Part shown: positions 63,572-64,000 of the stretch, in pieces | Layout of the letters: every line of letters starts with the position of its first letter | How positions within the stretch are numbered: the stretch's first letter is position 1 | Origin: DATCJA01 sp963814955 | Lineage (GTDB): Bacteria > Acidobacteriota > Vicinamibacteria > Vicinamibacterales > UBA2999 | Assembly (NCBI GenBank): GCA_963814955.1 | Contig: CAWFEX010000004.1 | Coordinates: forward strand, 186,001 to 250,000 | Direction: 5' to 3' | Length of the DNA: 64,000 nt | Translations under genes and position numbers: made by a program | The notes under the pieces: generated by a model | What the model saw: only the letters and a program-made list of their open reading frames with translations | Database searches by the model: none | What the model was told of the DNA's origin: nothing

Positions 63572-64000
63572 CCGCCAACTGAAAAGGTCAACATCCACGG
63601 GCGCACCGGCGCACCGTCGAACGTCGTAATGCCCTCGAGCAGATCAACCCTGATCGTTCTGAACGGGTCTGGCGGCCGGGTGAAACGAATTTCAATCGCA
63701 CGATTCGCAGCGTCGTACGACTGCGTGAACTCGAGCGGCATTTCCCCCGTCGCGGGGGCCTGCGCGCCGCCCACGTAAGCGACCCGAATACGGTCTGCCA
63801 GTGATCCCGCATTCAACCCGCGCGAGAACTGGACACGGACGGTGCCCGTCAACGGAACGTCTGCTTCACCTTCTGTGGGCGAACTGAACACGACTTCGCC
63901 AGGCTCGGGAGGCGGGGCCGGTGCGCGCGAGTCCTCTTCAACGACCGGTTCCTGCGGCGCCGTCGCGGCCGTCAGCGTCGTTCCTGAGATGACCACCAGT
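63568..64000 (-). CDS. Ig-like (SbsA-type) domain protein, partial
   Basis: At least 142 residues; the frame is open to the window edge and the 5' end is outside. It reads VVFSSPTEGEADVPLTGTVRVQFSRGLNAGSL, then RAIEIRFTRPPDPFRTIRVDLLEGITTFDGAPVRPWMLTF, a bacterial Ig-like domain like that of surface proteins. An N-terminal Pro-rich stretch precedes it. It is probably exported and surface-related. The 3' end overlaps plsC by 4 bp convergently. Confidence 0.7.
   Translation of the reverse strand, partial: LVVISGTTLTAATAPQEPVVEEDSRAPAPPPEPGEVVFSSPTEGEADVPLTGTVRVQFSRGLNAGSLADRIRVAYVGGAQAPATGEMPLEFTQSYDAANRAIEIRFTRPPDPFRTIRVDLLEGITTFDGAPVRPWMLTFSVGG

Noticed and set aside
1..64000. CRISPR array
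   Set aside because: No regularly spaced direct repeats with unique spacers were found; the visible repeats are palindromes, the 21-bp duplication and the tRNA repeat.

Overview
This is high-GC bacterial DNA, most likely from an Acidobacteriota genome of the Vicinamibacteria type. Supporting this are a VWFA protein of the acidobacterial kind, a class D sortase with an LPxTx-tailed partner in an otherwise Gram-negative gene set (TamA/TamB, OmpA, TonB receptor), CarD, LemA/TPM, and dispersed GGCT-NN-AGCC palindromes between genes. The taxonomic placement is inference. Gene density is high, with several divergent pairs separated by under 20 bp. About ten genes are split by apparent one-base frameshifts, mostly at short homopolymers, including the essential ispG. 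This looks more like unpolished long-read assembly than real gene decay.

Layout. 1-10 kb: a small zinc-ribbon protein, a frameshifted transglutaminase-like protein, a SCO1/SenC copper chaperone, DUF72, a YheT-like hydrolase, a membrane protein with a DinB-like partner, a LemA/TPM pair, YvcK, and a stand-alone LigD-type phosphoesterase. 10-15 kb: a POT peptide transporter, a radical SAM protein ending in a CCAEP tail with a downstream ATP-grasp enzyme, YggX and a KGG stress protein. 15-24 kb: OmpA protein with a strong terminator, then TamA and a frameshifted TamB. 24-31.7 kb: molybdopterin oxidoreductase, NDH-2, FkbM-like protein, PQQ dehydrogenase, ispG. 31.8-35.8 kb: a three-gene sortase cluster on the minus strand (LPATA-tailed surface protein, VWFA protein, class D sortase), then a polytopic membrane protein.

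35.8-40 kb is a decayed integrative element in tRNA-Leu(CAA). A 59-bp direct repeat of the tRNA 3' part lies at 35796 and 39906. The C-terminal remnant of a tyrosine recombinase abuts the intact tRNA, and the cargo is a membrane protein, a transposase remnant and an adenylate-forming enzyme. 40-44 kb is a further accessory stretch of short, mostly unknown genes (HNH-like protein, small zinc ribbons, lipocalin-like protein).

44-64 kb returns to core functions: glycosyltransferase, NhaA, PAP2 phosphatase, secreted propeller, YdcZ transporter, TonB receptor, agmatine deiminase plus N-carbamoylputrescine amidase (arginine to putrescine), hom-thrB-thrC (threonine synthesis), siroheme synthase plus sulfite/nitrite reductase (cofactor maker next to its user), an ATP-grasp ligase, a methyltransferase, CarD and PlsC. 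Between thrC and the siroheme gene lies a promoter, structured RNA and terminator unit of about 147 nt, which is either a small RNA or an attenuating leader.
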